The notes below the pieces were generated by a model, which did not search any database, had not been told where the DNA came from, and was given only the letters and a program-made list of their open reading frames with translations. A program made the translations under genes and the position numbers. Shown in pieces: positions 32,726-43,445 of a DNA stretch of 64,000 bases (position 1 is the first letter of the stretch; each line of letters starts with the position of its first letter). Source of the DNA: Trichobilharzia regenti (lineage: Eukaryota; Platyhelminthes; Trematoda; Strigeidida; Schistosomatidae); NCBI GenBank assembly GCA_944472135.2, contig OX235265.1:39281459-39345458 (forward strand), read 5' to 3'.

Positions 32726-33112
32726 TCGAGCCCGAATAGTTCAGTGGTGCAACGTCTCTGACTGAAGGCGGCACTGGGTGACGCGTGTTCGAATCCCAGA
32801 ATGGACATTTTATTATTTTTATTTTGATAACAGCTCCATTCCACACCGTATTTTTGGTACAAGTATGAAACTTTCAGCATGTGATGTCGGTAGCCGAAAT
32901 TTTGCAGGCCGACCATAGATATCAGGTGTGCGTTGGCGGGGGATCGAACCTCGGACCATGTGCATGGTCGGCGAGCGTCCCAACCACTGTGCCAACGACG
33001 CACAGAATGGACATGAGTCCCTTCGAGGTTACAGATACGCCTTGCTGAGTGGTGACTGCTAACTAGCACGAAACCTAGGTCGAGCAAGGCTTCCTGTGGC
33101 CGATCGCCTTCA
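32726..33112 (+). repeat. composite: SINE-c with an inverted SINE-b inside
   Basis: SINE-c (plus) has A box TAGTTCAGTGG and B box TGTTCGAATCCC. A minus-strand SINE-b (about 32808-33002) interrupts it; CAGAATGGACAT appears on both sides (about 32798-32809 and 33002-33013), a target duplication. After it SINE-c resumes with GAGTCCCTTCGAGGTTACAG. The same nested structure, inverted, lies at 34095-34455. Confidence 0.8.
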
Positions 33113-34094
33113 ACTATTTAATAATGCCTATAATAATTTTGAAGGTATGCTTAAGCTCTGGTATATATATTATTTACTCAGTATCTGTAGGTGCATTTGT
33201 AATGGGAAAATGATTATTGCTTCCTACTGTCCCTTCAACAAATCCTTACGGTATAAAGAATTTTCAATGAAATGTGTTATGTATTTGATACTGGTTTTAA
33301 TAGGGAAAGAAATATAAGATGCAGTTATTCTTCTGGGGACTTGTCATTTAATCTACTGAAGGATTACTGTTTTTGTTTTTCTTTTGGTGTATGTCGATGC
33401 TAAATCCCTGTCTAAGACCATAAATCTCAAGGTATTCAAAGTAACGAATCTGTCATGCCAACTGTTGAAGATTATCATATTCCTAATAACTCTTATTTCA
33501 TTTAACACCTCGTGTGAGTGAATCATCCAACAGCTGACAACTTTTATTTGTCAATTTATTTTTTATATCACACAACTGGTAGAACGCTAAATAAACCACT
33601 ATAATCTAAAATAAACGATAAGTATGGTTGTTTTTTTTTCAACTATCGGTAATGTATAATTTATTTAGCTGAAGTGTTTTGTTATGTGTTAGAAAACCTC
33701 TTACAGTGATATACAGTGTGTTCTCCGCTGCAGAATTTATATATATATATATTTCAGCGTGCTGACATGGTGTCTCTGTTGTGCGTTTCTCGCCCCCTTT
33801 TTTCGCTCTCAAGTTCTGTCATTATTTTTTCACTCTTTCCGCTGATATTTCATAATATGTTTTCAATGTTTAAATGATGCGCAGATAGCGTTTCTTTTAG
33901 ATTACCATTTGATTGCATGCATAGTTAAGAGTTGTGTTAGGTTGAATCGGAAGAAAAATATTTAGCCGATGTAATAACTGAATTTGGAAGAACTAAAACT
34001 TTATTCGCGGCTGAAATGATGTTCCTTTTCTTATTAATTTTCCCTAAATTATGATGAGTTAAAGATGGGACAAAAAAAAGTCGGACAGCCAATA
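33113..34094. other. intronic, unassigned
   Basis: T-rich with a short (AT)n at 33738-33751. No gene seen. Confidence 0.4.
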
Positions 34095-34455
34095 ATGTTG
34101 TACACTAGGCTGTTGGAAGTAATCGGCCACAGAAAGCTTTGCTCAACCTAGGTTTCGTGCGAGTTGGCACTCACCAGTCAGCAAGGCGTCGTATCTGAAA
34201 CCTTGAAGGAACTCATGTCCCTTTTGAGGTTCGATCCCCCGCCAACGCACACCTGATATCTATGGTCGGCCTGCAAAATTTGGGCTACCGACATCACATG
34301 CTGAAAGTTTCATACTTGTAGCAAAAATACGGTGTGGAATCGAGCTGTTATCAAAATAAAAATAATAAAATGTCCATTCTGGGATTCGAACACGCGTCAC
34401 CCAGTGCCGCCTTCAGTCAGAGACGTTGCACCACTGAGCTATTCAGACTCGCGAT
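34095..34455 (-). repeat. inverted copy of the SINE-c/SINE-b composite
   Basis: Reverse complement of 32726-33112 with the SINE-b in the same site and relative orientation. Here part of the SINE-b tRNA head (A box side) is deleted: TGAGGTTCGATCCCC follows directly on SINE-c sequence. Next to it, 34490-34560 matches 40066-40145. Confidence 0.8.
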
Positions 34456-35290
34456 TGACCTCCTGTAGGACTGTAGTGGGTAGTTTGATTGGACACTAGT
34501 CACTGGTGTGATGTGTCTAGTCCTTTGTTTGGTGCAGACTGAATTCTGTCAGTCAGGTTTTGCAATATTGTTTATCCTCAATATTGTTTTGAATACAACC
34601 TGAGCAATATCACACGTTTTGTTCAGAGTTAGAAAAGCTTGGCGTCTGTGTGTGTGTGTGTCGTTGTCATTATGCGCAATAATAAAGTTTTAACTTCATA
34701 AATAAGTTATGAATTCTTGAGAAAATAACGTCATACCTTTTCACCGTCTTTCGAATAATTCGCGATTGTTACATGGATTAAATGCGTCATCGTTCAGCCC
34801 AACTAGAACGTAAGTAAGTACAAATTCGGTTTTCGGAAAACCCTGTAATTGATCAAGTGCATTAAAAATGAGCAGTGGTAATAGTATTTATAATTATGTA
34901 CATCAGTAACGTTGCAGCAAGACATCTGTCTGTCTTTATTTACGTAACATGTAATTAATTAAATTATTTGGATATTTAGCGATACTTAATAGACTGACGT
35001 CATCACACATATATAGTCAGTCACATGCATAAACTGGCTCACTACAGTAAAGAATACAATGCATGCGAAATTCACTTTAGTCGAAGCAGCTTCACACCTC
35101 AGGAAGAAAATTACTGACAGAATCTGTGAGGCTATGTGAACTATCTGAATTAAAAAAGGGGAGAATAAAAGTTATTTACTGATTTACATCCCCATTTGTA
35201 GTCTCCGAAGAGGTTTTTCCCTTCTAAATACTTATTAACCATTTTGAGTAATTTATAATCTTAGCTGAAACTCTTAGACAGTATTCAAGT
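34456..35290. other. intronic, mostly unassigned
   Basis: 34490-34560 (GGACACTAGTCACTGGTGTG, TGTCTAGTCCTTTGTTTGG) recurs at 40066-40145, so it belongs to the SINE-c-associated repeat. The rest is unassigned. Confidence 0.45.
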
Positions 35291-35858
35291 GTTGGTTTGT
35301 AGGGATTTGGTTGATTGGTTACAAGATTTCATCATGAGCTGACATTGGCTAGAAAACCTTTGGAAAACCTGTGAGTACCGGATAACAGTCTCCTCCGTCT
35401 TAGTTTGGGATTCTTCAAAAGTACGCACCCACCACCAGGGTTCGAAACCAGGACCTTCTGGTTACAAGGAGAGCTAGCTCGTAGACCATTAAACCACTGG
35501 GACCCAATTCAGTGGTCGGCCCATGAATTCCAACTTCTGCCAATTCACGACATAGCACGACTACTAGCCAATGTCCTTCGGCGGGTATTTGTCCTCACAC
35601 CCGACCTGCTGCACCGTACTGGTCACGACTTCTCACTAGAACTCCAAGTGACTACCTACCTGAATAGGGGTCGCGCCATGTCATGAATGGGCAGAAGCTG
35701 GAATTCATTAGCCATTGGACCAAGTCCCAGTGGCTTAATGGTATATGAGCTAGCTCGCCTTTTAACCAGAAGGTCTTGACTTCGAGCCCCAGTGGGTGCG
35801 TACTGCTGAAGAGTCTCAAACTAGGACGCAGGGAACAGCTGTCCGGTACTCCCAGGTT

Positions 35859-35917
35859 TTCCAATGGTACTGTCTGTCTGTCTGTCGAAAACAGACAGAC
35901 AGACAGTACCATTGGAA
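35859..35917. repeat. perfect 27-bp hairpin with CGAAA loop
   Basis: 35859-35885 is exactly complementary to 35891-35917, loop CGAAA. The centre, GTCGAAAACAGACAGACAG, equals the last bases of RTE-A (55240-55270); the outer bases are target DNA (CCAATGGTAC) in inverted copy. Confidence 0.9.
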
Positions 35918-35956
35918 ATAAAAATATTATATAAATATTATATAAAAATATATATA

Positions 35957-36267
35957 TAAAATATTACCAGAATTTGATTGGTGATCCAATTTCAAATCTT
36001 CACTTTCTTTATATTTATACCTGATTCTTTGGAACCGTATACTGTTGGATTTCAAAATGGAGTAATTTTATTTGGTGTAACATACATTGATACAGTACTA
36101 TTAATCTATTGATAATAATAATAATAATAATATTGTATTACTGTGTACTATATTCAGTACAATTATGCTACTCGCGTATTCTACTATATCACAGCTCCCC
36201 AATTTCTACTCGCATCTCCCCTTATCAATTAGCATAATTATTCCTCTACTTGTAGTGACATTGGAAA
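35957..36267. repeat. 312-bp duplicated segment, copy 1
   Basis: Apparently identical to 37095-37407 except for one T in a TTTGG/TTGG run. AT-rich, with (AAT)n; no ORF or element ends recognised. Confidence 0.9.
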
Positions 36268-36310
36268 TGGTACTGTAACAAATCTCAGCTCATGATGAAA
36301 TCTTAGACAG

Positions 36311-36565
36311 TATGTTGGAAATTTAAGCAAACTGTCTTCGCATTTTCCGTATCATGCTGTCGTACGGAATTCTCTTTAACATTTCAGTATTTAAAATTCT
36401 ATTAGTTTTGTTTTTGTTACATAAAACCTCCAAGTTTATTGGTATGTTTCAAATAATCCACAATGGAGTTGCCTAATAACTTCTTGTCTTCAGTTGTTCA
36501 AAGTATTTCCTATAGTTTGGTTTCTAAGGGTTAGTTATATTTTTACGAGTTGATCACGGATTAAT
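36311..36565. other. intronic, unassigned
   Basis: No feature recognised; the last 25 bases resemble the terminus seen at 36950. Confidence 0.35.
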
Positions 36566-36905
36566 ATCAGTTAGAGAACCATTGAAAACAAGCAAGAAGT
36601 ACTGGACGGCTGTTTCGTCCCAGTTTGGGAATCATCGTCAGTACTCACCCACGACAGTGAGTTCAAACCCAGGACCTTCCGGTTTCAAGGCAAGCTGACT
36701 CGTATACCATTCATCCACTGGGACCCGATTCAATGGCTCATGAATTCCAACTTCTACCAATTCGTGATTAAGCGCCACCCGAAACAGTGTCATCGGTGGG
36801 ACATCCATCCTGACACGTGACATCTGGATGGACCTCACTGGTTACGACTTCTCACTAGAACTGACTCCAGAAAACTCCACCCTTTAGCAAGTCACTAGTG
36901 ACCAT
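36566..36905 (-). repeat. HHR-2 half element (left arm and spacer)
   Basis: Minus-strand tail, hammerhead (stem I GTACTG/CAGTAC, GAAA, stem III-like CAGCCG, GTC triplet) and tRNA head (B box AGGTTTGAACTC, weak), followed by the spacer seen in the 35.3 and 57.0 kb copies. The right arm is missing. Confidence 0.7.
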
Positions 36906-36939
36906 CAGACTAATTTTCTAAAGTTTGGTTTGTAAGGGT

Positions 36940-37094
36940 TAGTTTTGTTTTTATGAGTTGATCACAGATTGATATCAGTTAGAGAACCATTGAAAACCAC
37001 CACTGGAGTACTGGACAGCTGTTTCATCCTAGTTTGGGAACCATCGACAGTACTCACCCCACGACAGGAGGTTCGAACCCAGGACCTTCCAGTT
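36940..37094 (-). repeat. HHR-2 fragment cut by the 312-bp duplication
   Basis: Minus-strand tail and hammerhead (GAGTACTGGACAGCTGTTTC on plus), then B box region GAGGTTCGAACCCAGGACC, ending abruptly at CTTCCAGTTT where copy 2 of the duplicated segment begins. Confidence 0.75.
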
Positions 37095-37407
37095 TAAAAT
37101 ATTACCAGAATTTGATTGGTGATCCAATTTCAAATCTTCACTTTCTTTATATTTATACCTGATTCTTTGGAACCGTATACTGTTGGATTTCAAAATGGAG
37201 TAATTTTATTTGGTGTAACATACATTGATACAGTACTATTAATCTATTGATAATAATAATAATAATAATATTGTATTACTGTGTACTATATTCAGTACAA
37301 TTATGCTACTCGCGTATTCTACTATATCACAGCTCCCCAATTTCTACTCGCATCTCCCCTTATCAATTAGCATAATTATTCCTCTACTTGTAGTGACATT
37401 TGGAAAT
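37095..37407. repeat. 312-bp duplicated segment, copy 2
   Basis: See 35957-36267. This copy sits inside a different HHR-2 fragment, without the hairpin. Confidence 0.9.
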
Positions 37408-37439
37408 CTGATGTCAGGTAGACGTCTTGCGGATTCTTA

Positions 37440-38245
37440 TTTTCTGTTTAAAAGAAGCAACGAAAAATGTTAATAAAGCAGGATTTAATCATGGATTAAT
37501 CGAATTTCGGTAGACTGCTTCCTCAGCTGAATACTCTACATACAGGGATATACATATCGATAGAAGACTAATGAGGAAATGAACTACATTGAATTAATCA
37601 TACAAAACGACGCGTGTGAATGTTTTCCAGCTCATATTCGAATAGGTAAGGGCAGAGAGAGAGTATGAAACATTAAAATTAAGATAATATGCATTGCTCT
37701 TCAGTTACATCATTTAGAGAAACAATTAGTCATCAGAGGAAGAACTTAAATGTATCAAGAATTGAGAACTGAGTATTATTAATAGTAATAGTTATAATAA
37801 TAACAATAATAATGCTGAAACAAGTTAACATAATGCTACTGATAAGTGAATCAAGAATAATAATAATAGTGATTATAAGAGAAAGAATAAAGTATTAATA
37901 ATATTAATAGTAATAATAAAAGTTAATGAGTAAAGCATATAATCATGGTAGATTCAGAGTGATGACCATTTCCTTTTGTACACAGAGACATAGTTTATAA
38001 ACTCTAATTGGACAAGCCTCCTGAATTGCTAGCATCTTCCTGTTTCTTTGTCTGTTAACAACAGTGAATGACATGACTGCGTCAATATCATGTCCATAGT
38101 TCACAAGGTGCTTTGTTATTGAACTTTTTGACACTTGAACTTCAGCTGTTTTCAACCACTTTGGCAAATGCTCTATTGTGCAAGTAGACAATCGCCTTTC
38201 TGTACGACTTATGCATTTGCTTCCACAAGTACACTGAAATTGATA
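37440..38245 (-). pseudogene. PLE GIY-YIG C-terminal part with 3' flank
   Basis: The minus strand encodes CISRTERRLSTCTIEHLPKW (GIY-YIG tail, YIGRT decayed to CISRT), SSITKHLVNYGHDID, MSFTVVNRQRN, AIQEACPIRVYKLCLCVQKE and VITLNLP then a stop at 37943. The last block matches LCIQKEAVISFSLPW of the 44.5 kb PLE. The 3' flank (37440-37930) aligns with 11315-11568. Confidence 0.72.
37501..37529 (-). ncRNA. hammerhead-like motif in PLE 3' flank
   Basis: Minus strand: CAGCTGAGGAAGCAGTCTAC then CGAAATTCG. CTGAGGA fits CUGANGA and is followed by GAAA after 10 nt; an ATC/CTG site (AAATCCTGC) lies downstream, where CTG could pair with CAG. Stem II is short and unconvincing. Confidence 0.35.
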
Positions 38246-38274
38246 TACTCAGTTTGAAGTGTCGAGGATTGGCG

Positions 38275-38465
38275 ATTGGTGGATGGACGGTGACTAGCAG
38301 TGGAATCTAGTACCCCGCATTTTGTCCCATTGAGGACTCGTTATCCAGATGCACTTGTATTTCCAGTGAGAAATGTTGTTCCTGCTTGCTAAGACTCGAA
38401 TACAGCAGCCGACATTTCGAACGCTAAGCGTTTTCCACTGGGCCATAAGAGCCTGCATATTTTTT
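38275..38465 (-). repeat. HHR-1 SINE
   Basis: On the minus strand: tRNA-like head (CAGTGGAAAACGC, TATTCGAGTC, decayed B box), then CATCTGGATAACGAGTCCTC, a GGGACAAAATGC block and ATTCCACTGCTAGTCACC, the HHR-1 order. Core ATAACGA and CAAA in place of GAAA: inactive by consensus. Confidence 0.65.
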
Positions 38466-39035
38466 CACCGAACATTGCAATTGCTGGTCACCTCGCAAAC
38501 TTTGCCCACAGAATTCAGCTACTTTTGTGTGTGTACGAGTAGATAATGTCTTTCTTTCTGAGTAATTTGTCTTCTTAGTCGGTTATTTATTGACTTTTTC
38601 TTGAAAAATTTACTTACCAATGTTGACTGAAATTGACTATCTAAGCTATGATCTATTCACACACCCTTCGACTTCTTTATTTTTTTTTAAAGAATTAATT
38701 CTCTTTGACGCAGAATTGTATAATTTATGGTTCAGTTTTGAATTCGGTTATTTATTTATATGTATAAATGTATAAATTTAATTCTATTTCGTAAATCACC
38801 CTCCTTTTTGCATTATTTTATTTAAAAAATAAGTCCTGACAATTCTTTATATGATAAAATATTATAATTAAAAAAAATGTCAAGTGATTCATAAATTTGT
38901 ATCTGTCAATTCCTTTTCTCATGTGGATTCATATTCAAAGAAATTTAAAATATTTTGTGAATAAATTTCCAAGCTATGCATTAGACAGTCTACCTGTAGG
39001 GTTCATACACATATAAAAAGATGAGAATATTAAAG
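38466..39035. other. intronic, unassigned AT-rich
   Basis: No feature recognised. Confidence 0.4.
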
Positions 39036-39039
39036 GCAT

Positions 39040-39722
39040 TCTATGTCTCAACTACAGAAGGCGGAACGGACGAGTATGTCGAATCGACAGAGAATCGGGT
39101 GAGAGGCGAGAAACAGATCCATCAACCTGAAACCAATCTAATCTGGAAATCTTCGTCACTCAGCCAGCATCAACAACAAAATCCAGTCGGAATTTCAATA
39201 TAAACTTCAAGTCAGTCACTCCTTCTATACGGATCGGATCAGAAACTTGACGGACAGGTCACGAAGAATATTTCCAATAGCCTGTCGCACACCTTTATCA
39301 ACCAACAACTGTCTTCGCTGGATCTATACTGAAGATCAGATGGCCGGGCCGGAAAGAATCACTACCAAGAAACTATGGGAACAAACAAAACAAGAACCAA
39401 TCGCCAACCAACAAATATGCAGGAGAAAGTGGAGATGGATTGGACACTCGCGACTGAGGAGGCCGGGCCGCTGGGTGACATCGCGCGCGCGTCAGGCCAT
39501 TGCTCGAGTGGAACCAGGCCGAAAGGGAAGCAAGCGGCGAATGGGCCGTCAGTGGAAGGGTGACACGGAGGAGATCGTGTGAAGAGGAGGAGTTGAAATA
39601 GTGTGGCCTAACATGGATGCAGGTGAAAAGTACAGCAGAGGATAGAAGTGGCAAGTGTAGACGTGCAGTTGAAGCCATATGTTCCACTAGGAACCCAAGG
39701 GAACAGTAATAATAATAATGTG
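39040..39722 (+). pseudogene. RTE-B LINE 3' fragment
   Basis: Begins in the RT thumb region (GTCTCAACTACAGAAGGCGG). Frames then encode RRIFPIACRTPLSTNNCLRW, IYTEDQMAG and WRWIGHSRLRRPGR, close to the 21.05-21.45 kb copy. Ends GAAGCCATATGTTCCACTAG with an AAT run. Confidence 0.78.
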
Positions 39723-40204
39723 TCAAGTGTATTATCAGATAACTTGCATTTTCTGAACAATTTGAAAGGTTTGAACCTGTCGTGTTATCTCAATTTTTTA
39801 TCGTGTAACCGAGATAGAAGATAATTCTGTTTTATTTAGATGTGAAATTATCATTGGATTGAACTGATAGGGAACAGATTAATCTGATTAGAACAGATGC
39901 AGAAGTAAGCTCCGAAATGAATTTGCACCAATATCAAATAACTTATAAATCTCCCATCACACTTCGTTGTCTTGTAGTCATTTTAAATCCAATCCGACAA
40001 ATATTTTCTGTAGATAGTGCGCTACTGTGAAGATTTGTTTTAAGTAGTTAGCTGACTTTCTTAATTTGATTGGACACTAATAACTATTGTGATGTATGTC
40101 TAGTCCTTTGTTTGGCGCAGACTGAATTCTGTCACAGTGAGGTTTACAATGTGTCCAAAATTCTGGGTAGCTTGCCATCATAGTGGACATTGATTTGATG
40201 ATAT
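39723..40204. other. intronic, mostly unassigned
   Basis: 40066-40145 repeats 34490-34560 (see there). Rest unassigned. Confidence 0.4.
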
Positions 40205-40362
40205 TAGATAGTTGGAGGCGATCGGGACAACACGACGCCTTTCTCAACCTAGGTTTCGTGCGAGTTGGCACTGACTAGTCAGCAAGGCAGTTGTATCTGC
40301 AATCTTGACAGAACTCATGTCCCTTCTGAGATTCGAACCCGCGTCACCCAGTGCTGCCTTTT
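40205..40362 (-). repeat. SINE-c without SINE-b insertion
   Basis: Minus-strand relative of the 32.7 and 34.1 kb composites: CAACCTAGGTTTCGTGCGAG, AACTCATGTCCCTTCTGAGA, B box TTCGAACCCGCGTCACCC. No SINE-b at the site, so it is the empty version. Confidence 0.75.
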
Positions 40363-41899
40363 CATTGTTGATATTTCTGTAAATCTGTTTCCATCATCGA
40401 TACTACTTCACAAGGAAGTGATTTCGGTGCATTTATTGTCTTCTGCACTGATATAAACAGATTTGCTGTTTAAAATATGCACACTTTATTTTAGAGTCTT
40501 TTCTTCAGCTACAGACTGCCTCAAATACACATGAAATTATTGAATTAGGAACGGATATTTTCTCCACTGAGCAGAACTATGCGTACAGGTCATCTGTTTA
40601 CAAAACGGCATATAGCCAAATGATGATTAGCATTCTACTTTGTATTAATAAAGGCGTATATTGTCCTGCATCTAGGATGACATCCAGGAAATGAATGTTC
40701 TAGTCAACGAACCTCTTAATCCCATGTTCACTTCTTGTGATACATTATCGATTTTGAAAGTTTTGAAATGTGATGAAGACAAATCTTTTCATGACTGTAA
40801 TGAGAACATTCCCACTACAGGGATATCTCACTCACTGTCTTATGAATTTCTGCGGACAATAGTTTTGAGAAAGATTATCAAGAATGACAGACCCATCATT
40901 CACCCTGTCGGGAAATTAAAGTTTTCACGGTCTTTCCAACGGTTACCTTATCAACTTGTTTCATTTGACGGAAACTAGCATAACTTAAATACGATCAGTT
41001 ACAGATATCCTCCTCCTGGTGAACGTCTCTCTCAGCTGTACCATCATCTATCACGTTGTCTCATAAATGAATTAAGAATGCAGAAGTAATTATCGCGATC
41101 TTATGGCAATGTGGAGCTAATATTTCAATGTACATTTAAAAGAAAATATATAATCATAAGCATGGTTCATATCTTTTCAGACGACAAACGTGTACATTGT
41201 CGGTTTGATTAATCATTTTGTGTAGAAGAAGATAAAATGTAAAGCTAAGTGATAATACTTCCATTTGAAAGTACCCCGTTTTTGGTGTTGGACCTGTTAC
41301 GGAGAAAAATAATTTTAGATTTTTAGGACAATCTTCATATTTATGTTTTCCTACTAAAGATTTCCAGTAGACCTGTTCAATCAGCTTGAAAATTATAGTC
41401 TGAACCTTTTTTTCATTATAAGAAAGGTTTTTGTATTTCCCAATGAATGAAAAACAAAACTATATTGTTTTGCTTTATCAAAGTATTATTAAACCAGAAT
41501 TTACAAAATCTCAGCATATATATAACAAAGAGTTAAGGGGTGATAAAATAAGCCTAGGTTAAGTTAAAGGGACATATTGAAAGTCAAAATAGCAATGAAG
41601 ATCACTAAACCAAATAACAAAGGTAATAGTACGTCTGGTATAATATCAAAACAAAGTTTACTAACTTGATCATTGTTCGTCTGTCTGGGGCCATTTTTCG
41701 TTGTCAAGTTGGCGAACTGGTAAAGATAACTAAATCAAGTGTAGATTGTTGGATTTTTTCAGTGTGTAAAATTATAAAAGTAGTGTGTGTTTACACAGTG
41801 AACTTGCTTATCGCATTCGTGTTGATTTTTTCACTTCATGGGGGAGGGAGGTGTGGTAACCAGGTCAGATTCTGTTTTAGTCTATCATTCCTTTTCAGG
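40363..41899. other. intronic, mostly unassigned
   Basis: The minus strand at about 40610-40720 reads FLDVILDAGQYTPLLIQSRM, weakly like the PLE RT end (compare SVGQYTQFLSFEPIPYK at 19.4 kb). A plus-strand ORF at 40691-40978 has no known motif. Otherwise AT-rich. Confidence 0.35.
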
Positions 41900-42840
41900 T
41901 CATTTGGATTCCACTTGTAATGAAGTACTTCTGATATTAGACGTTGTTGGTGATTTCTGAAGTTTTTTTTGTTGGATTATTTCAATATAGTCAAAATCAA
42001 TTTTGTGGCCTGATTCTATAGCGTGTAGACCTATGGCTGATGATTTTTCAAGTTTTTCTAGATCAACCGGATTTCTTGGTGGTCGAAGAGATGCTCTACG
42101 GTGTTCGTTTCTTCTCATTTTGATTTCTCGAGATATATGTCCCATTTAGATCGCATCAAATTCCAAGCATTTTATTTTATAGACACAATTAGATAGAGAA
42201 TCTTTGGGGATTTGGTCTTTTATATGGACAAAGTTGTTTTGAAGTGTATCTGATGTTTTGAAGAAAACTCTAATGTCGAGCTTATTGAGTACTCTTCTGA
42301 TATCGTCTGACGTCTCCGCTCTATGTGCGTTGGTGGCACAGTGGTTAGGACTCTCGCCGACCATGCACATGGTCCGGGGTTCGAGCCCGCACCGACGCAC
42401 ACCTGATATCTATGGTCGGCCTGCAAAATTTGGGCTACCGATATCACATGCTGAAAATTCCATACTTGTACCGAAAATACAGTGTGGAATCAAGCTGTAA
42501 ATAAAAAATAAAAATAAAAAAAAATATGGAATGACAACTGTTGAGGTCCATGTTTTCGGAATACGTTTTTGACCATACTTAATGTCAGTGTTCATTCTGT
42601 TGATGAGGTTCATTGGGTAGTTGTTTTGCTTGAGAGTTTCAGTGATGTTTGATATTTCTTCTTCTTTTTCTTGCTCATCCGTTATCAGAAAGTGTGCTCG
42701 TCTAAGAAGACTTTAAACAACTGAAATCTTTGCCCTGATGGGATGTGATGATTTGAAGTCTAAATATTTATTGGAGTGGGTTGTCTTCCTGAATATGGAT
42801 AAAGTAAAATGTCCGTTTTCCTTTCTCTTAACTAAGCAGT
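41900..42840 (-). pseudogene. Penelope-like element, RT end to GIY-YIG, split by SINE-b
   Basis: Minus strand from 42800: THSNKYLDFKSSHPIRAK, ITETLKQNNYPMNLINRMNT, RIPKTWTSTVVIPY; then SINE-b (42324-42520); then AETSDDIRRVLNKLDIRVFF, SNCVYKIKCLEFDAI (GIY region), and after a stop MGHISREIKMRRNEHRRASL and the C-terminus to 41900. Removing the SINE would restore the PLE order VVIPY then DDIRRVL. The catalytic YIGxT is YMGHI-like here. Confidence 0.75.
42324..42520 (+). repeat. SINE-b inserted in a PLE
   Basis: A box TGGCACAGTGG, B box GGGTTCGAGCCC, body GTCGGCCTGCAAAATTTGGG, tail ATGCTGAAAATTCCATACTT, CAGTGTGGAATCAAGCTGTA, A-rich end. No clear target duplication found by eye. Confidence 0.85.
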
Positions 42841-43299
42841 TATTAAGTTATCTAACTTCAATTTGTATATAAAATTCAAGTTGTTATATATATATATATA
42901 TATATCCTATCATACCTAGTAAGTTGATGAGTGTACGTGATATCTTTAAAAATTTCTTAAAATTCTTATTTCAATAAGTTATAAAACATTGTGAAAAAGA
43001 ATTTTATGTTGGAATTACCTAACTTTAATCACGTTGTATACTTTCTAAAACAATGGAAAGGTGTAAGTTTCCCCGCCGGAGTTGTTACTAACTTCCTGGA
43101 ATAATTTCAGCGTTGATTTCAGATTGATTTCATTATAAATTAATTAAATTAATCTCAGCGTGTTTAAGATAAATCTGCTGAAGAAGCTGTGGCTTACACA
43201 GCGAAACGTTCAGAAAAATTATGTTTTAAATTTTTCTTAAACATGCTGGGATTAATTTAAATAATTTTTATAATAGTCTATCCTTATTATGGAATAATG
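42841..43299. repeat. AT-rich segment with a 24-bp-arm inverted repeat
   Basis: (AT)n at about 42889-42906. Arms at about 43145-43168 (AATTAATCTCAGCGTGTTTA) and 43233-43258 (TAAACATGCTGGGATTAATT) enclose CTGAAGAAGCTGTGGCTTAC and ACAGCGAAACGTTC. The loop fits a CUGANGA core, a 6-bp stem (GCTGTG/CACAGC) and GAAA, with one extra A. Confidence 0.5.
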
Positions 43300-43445
43300 T
43301 ATTTTTACGAGTTGATTTGTAAGGATTAGGTTGTTTTTTTTTAAGCTACTGGGACCCGATTCAACGGTATACAAGCTTGTCTTGTAAATCGTAAGGTCCT
43401 GAGCTCGAACCCCAGTGCCGATGATTCCCAAAATAGTGTATTTGT
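43300..43445 (+). repeat. HHR-2 fragment
   Basis: Terminus TACGAGTTGATTTGTAAGG joined to a tRNA-head remnant CGGTATACAAGCTTGTCTTG, AAGGTCCTGAGCTCGAACCC; the hammerhead is reduced to CCGATGATTCCCAAA. A deleted or folded derivative. Confidence 0.5.

Larger units (their letters stand above)
35292..36310 (+). mobile_element. HHR-2 inverted element split by a secondary insertion
   Basis: Left arm (minus): end GTTGGTTTGTAGGGATTTGG, tail, hammerhead with GTACTTTTGAAGA core, tRNA head. A spacer of about 190 bp has no motif. Right arm (plus) from 35707: CAGTGGCTTAATGG, B-box-like CTTCGAGCCCC, core CTGAAGA (consensus), a GACGCAGGGAAC variant of GAAAC, and a GTC cleavage triplet. The right tail breaks at about 35873 and resumes at 36266 with TCAGCTCATGATGAAATC. 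AATGGTACTGT is repeated at the break (35863-35873, 36266-36276). Confidence 0.75.

Noticed and set aside
35871..35911. GTCT/ACAG repeats as a CRISPR-like or regulatory palindrome
   Set aside because: Explained by the RTE-A (ACAG)n tail and an inverted copy of target DNA; eukaryotic context.
40691..40978. 95-codon ORF
   Set aside because: No known motif; overlaps a weak antisense PLE segment.
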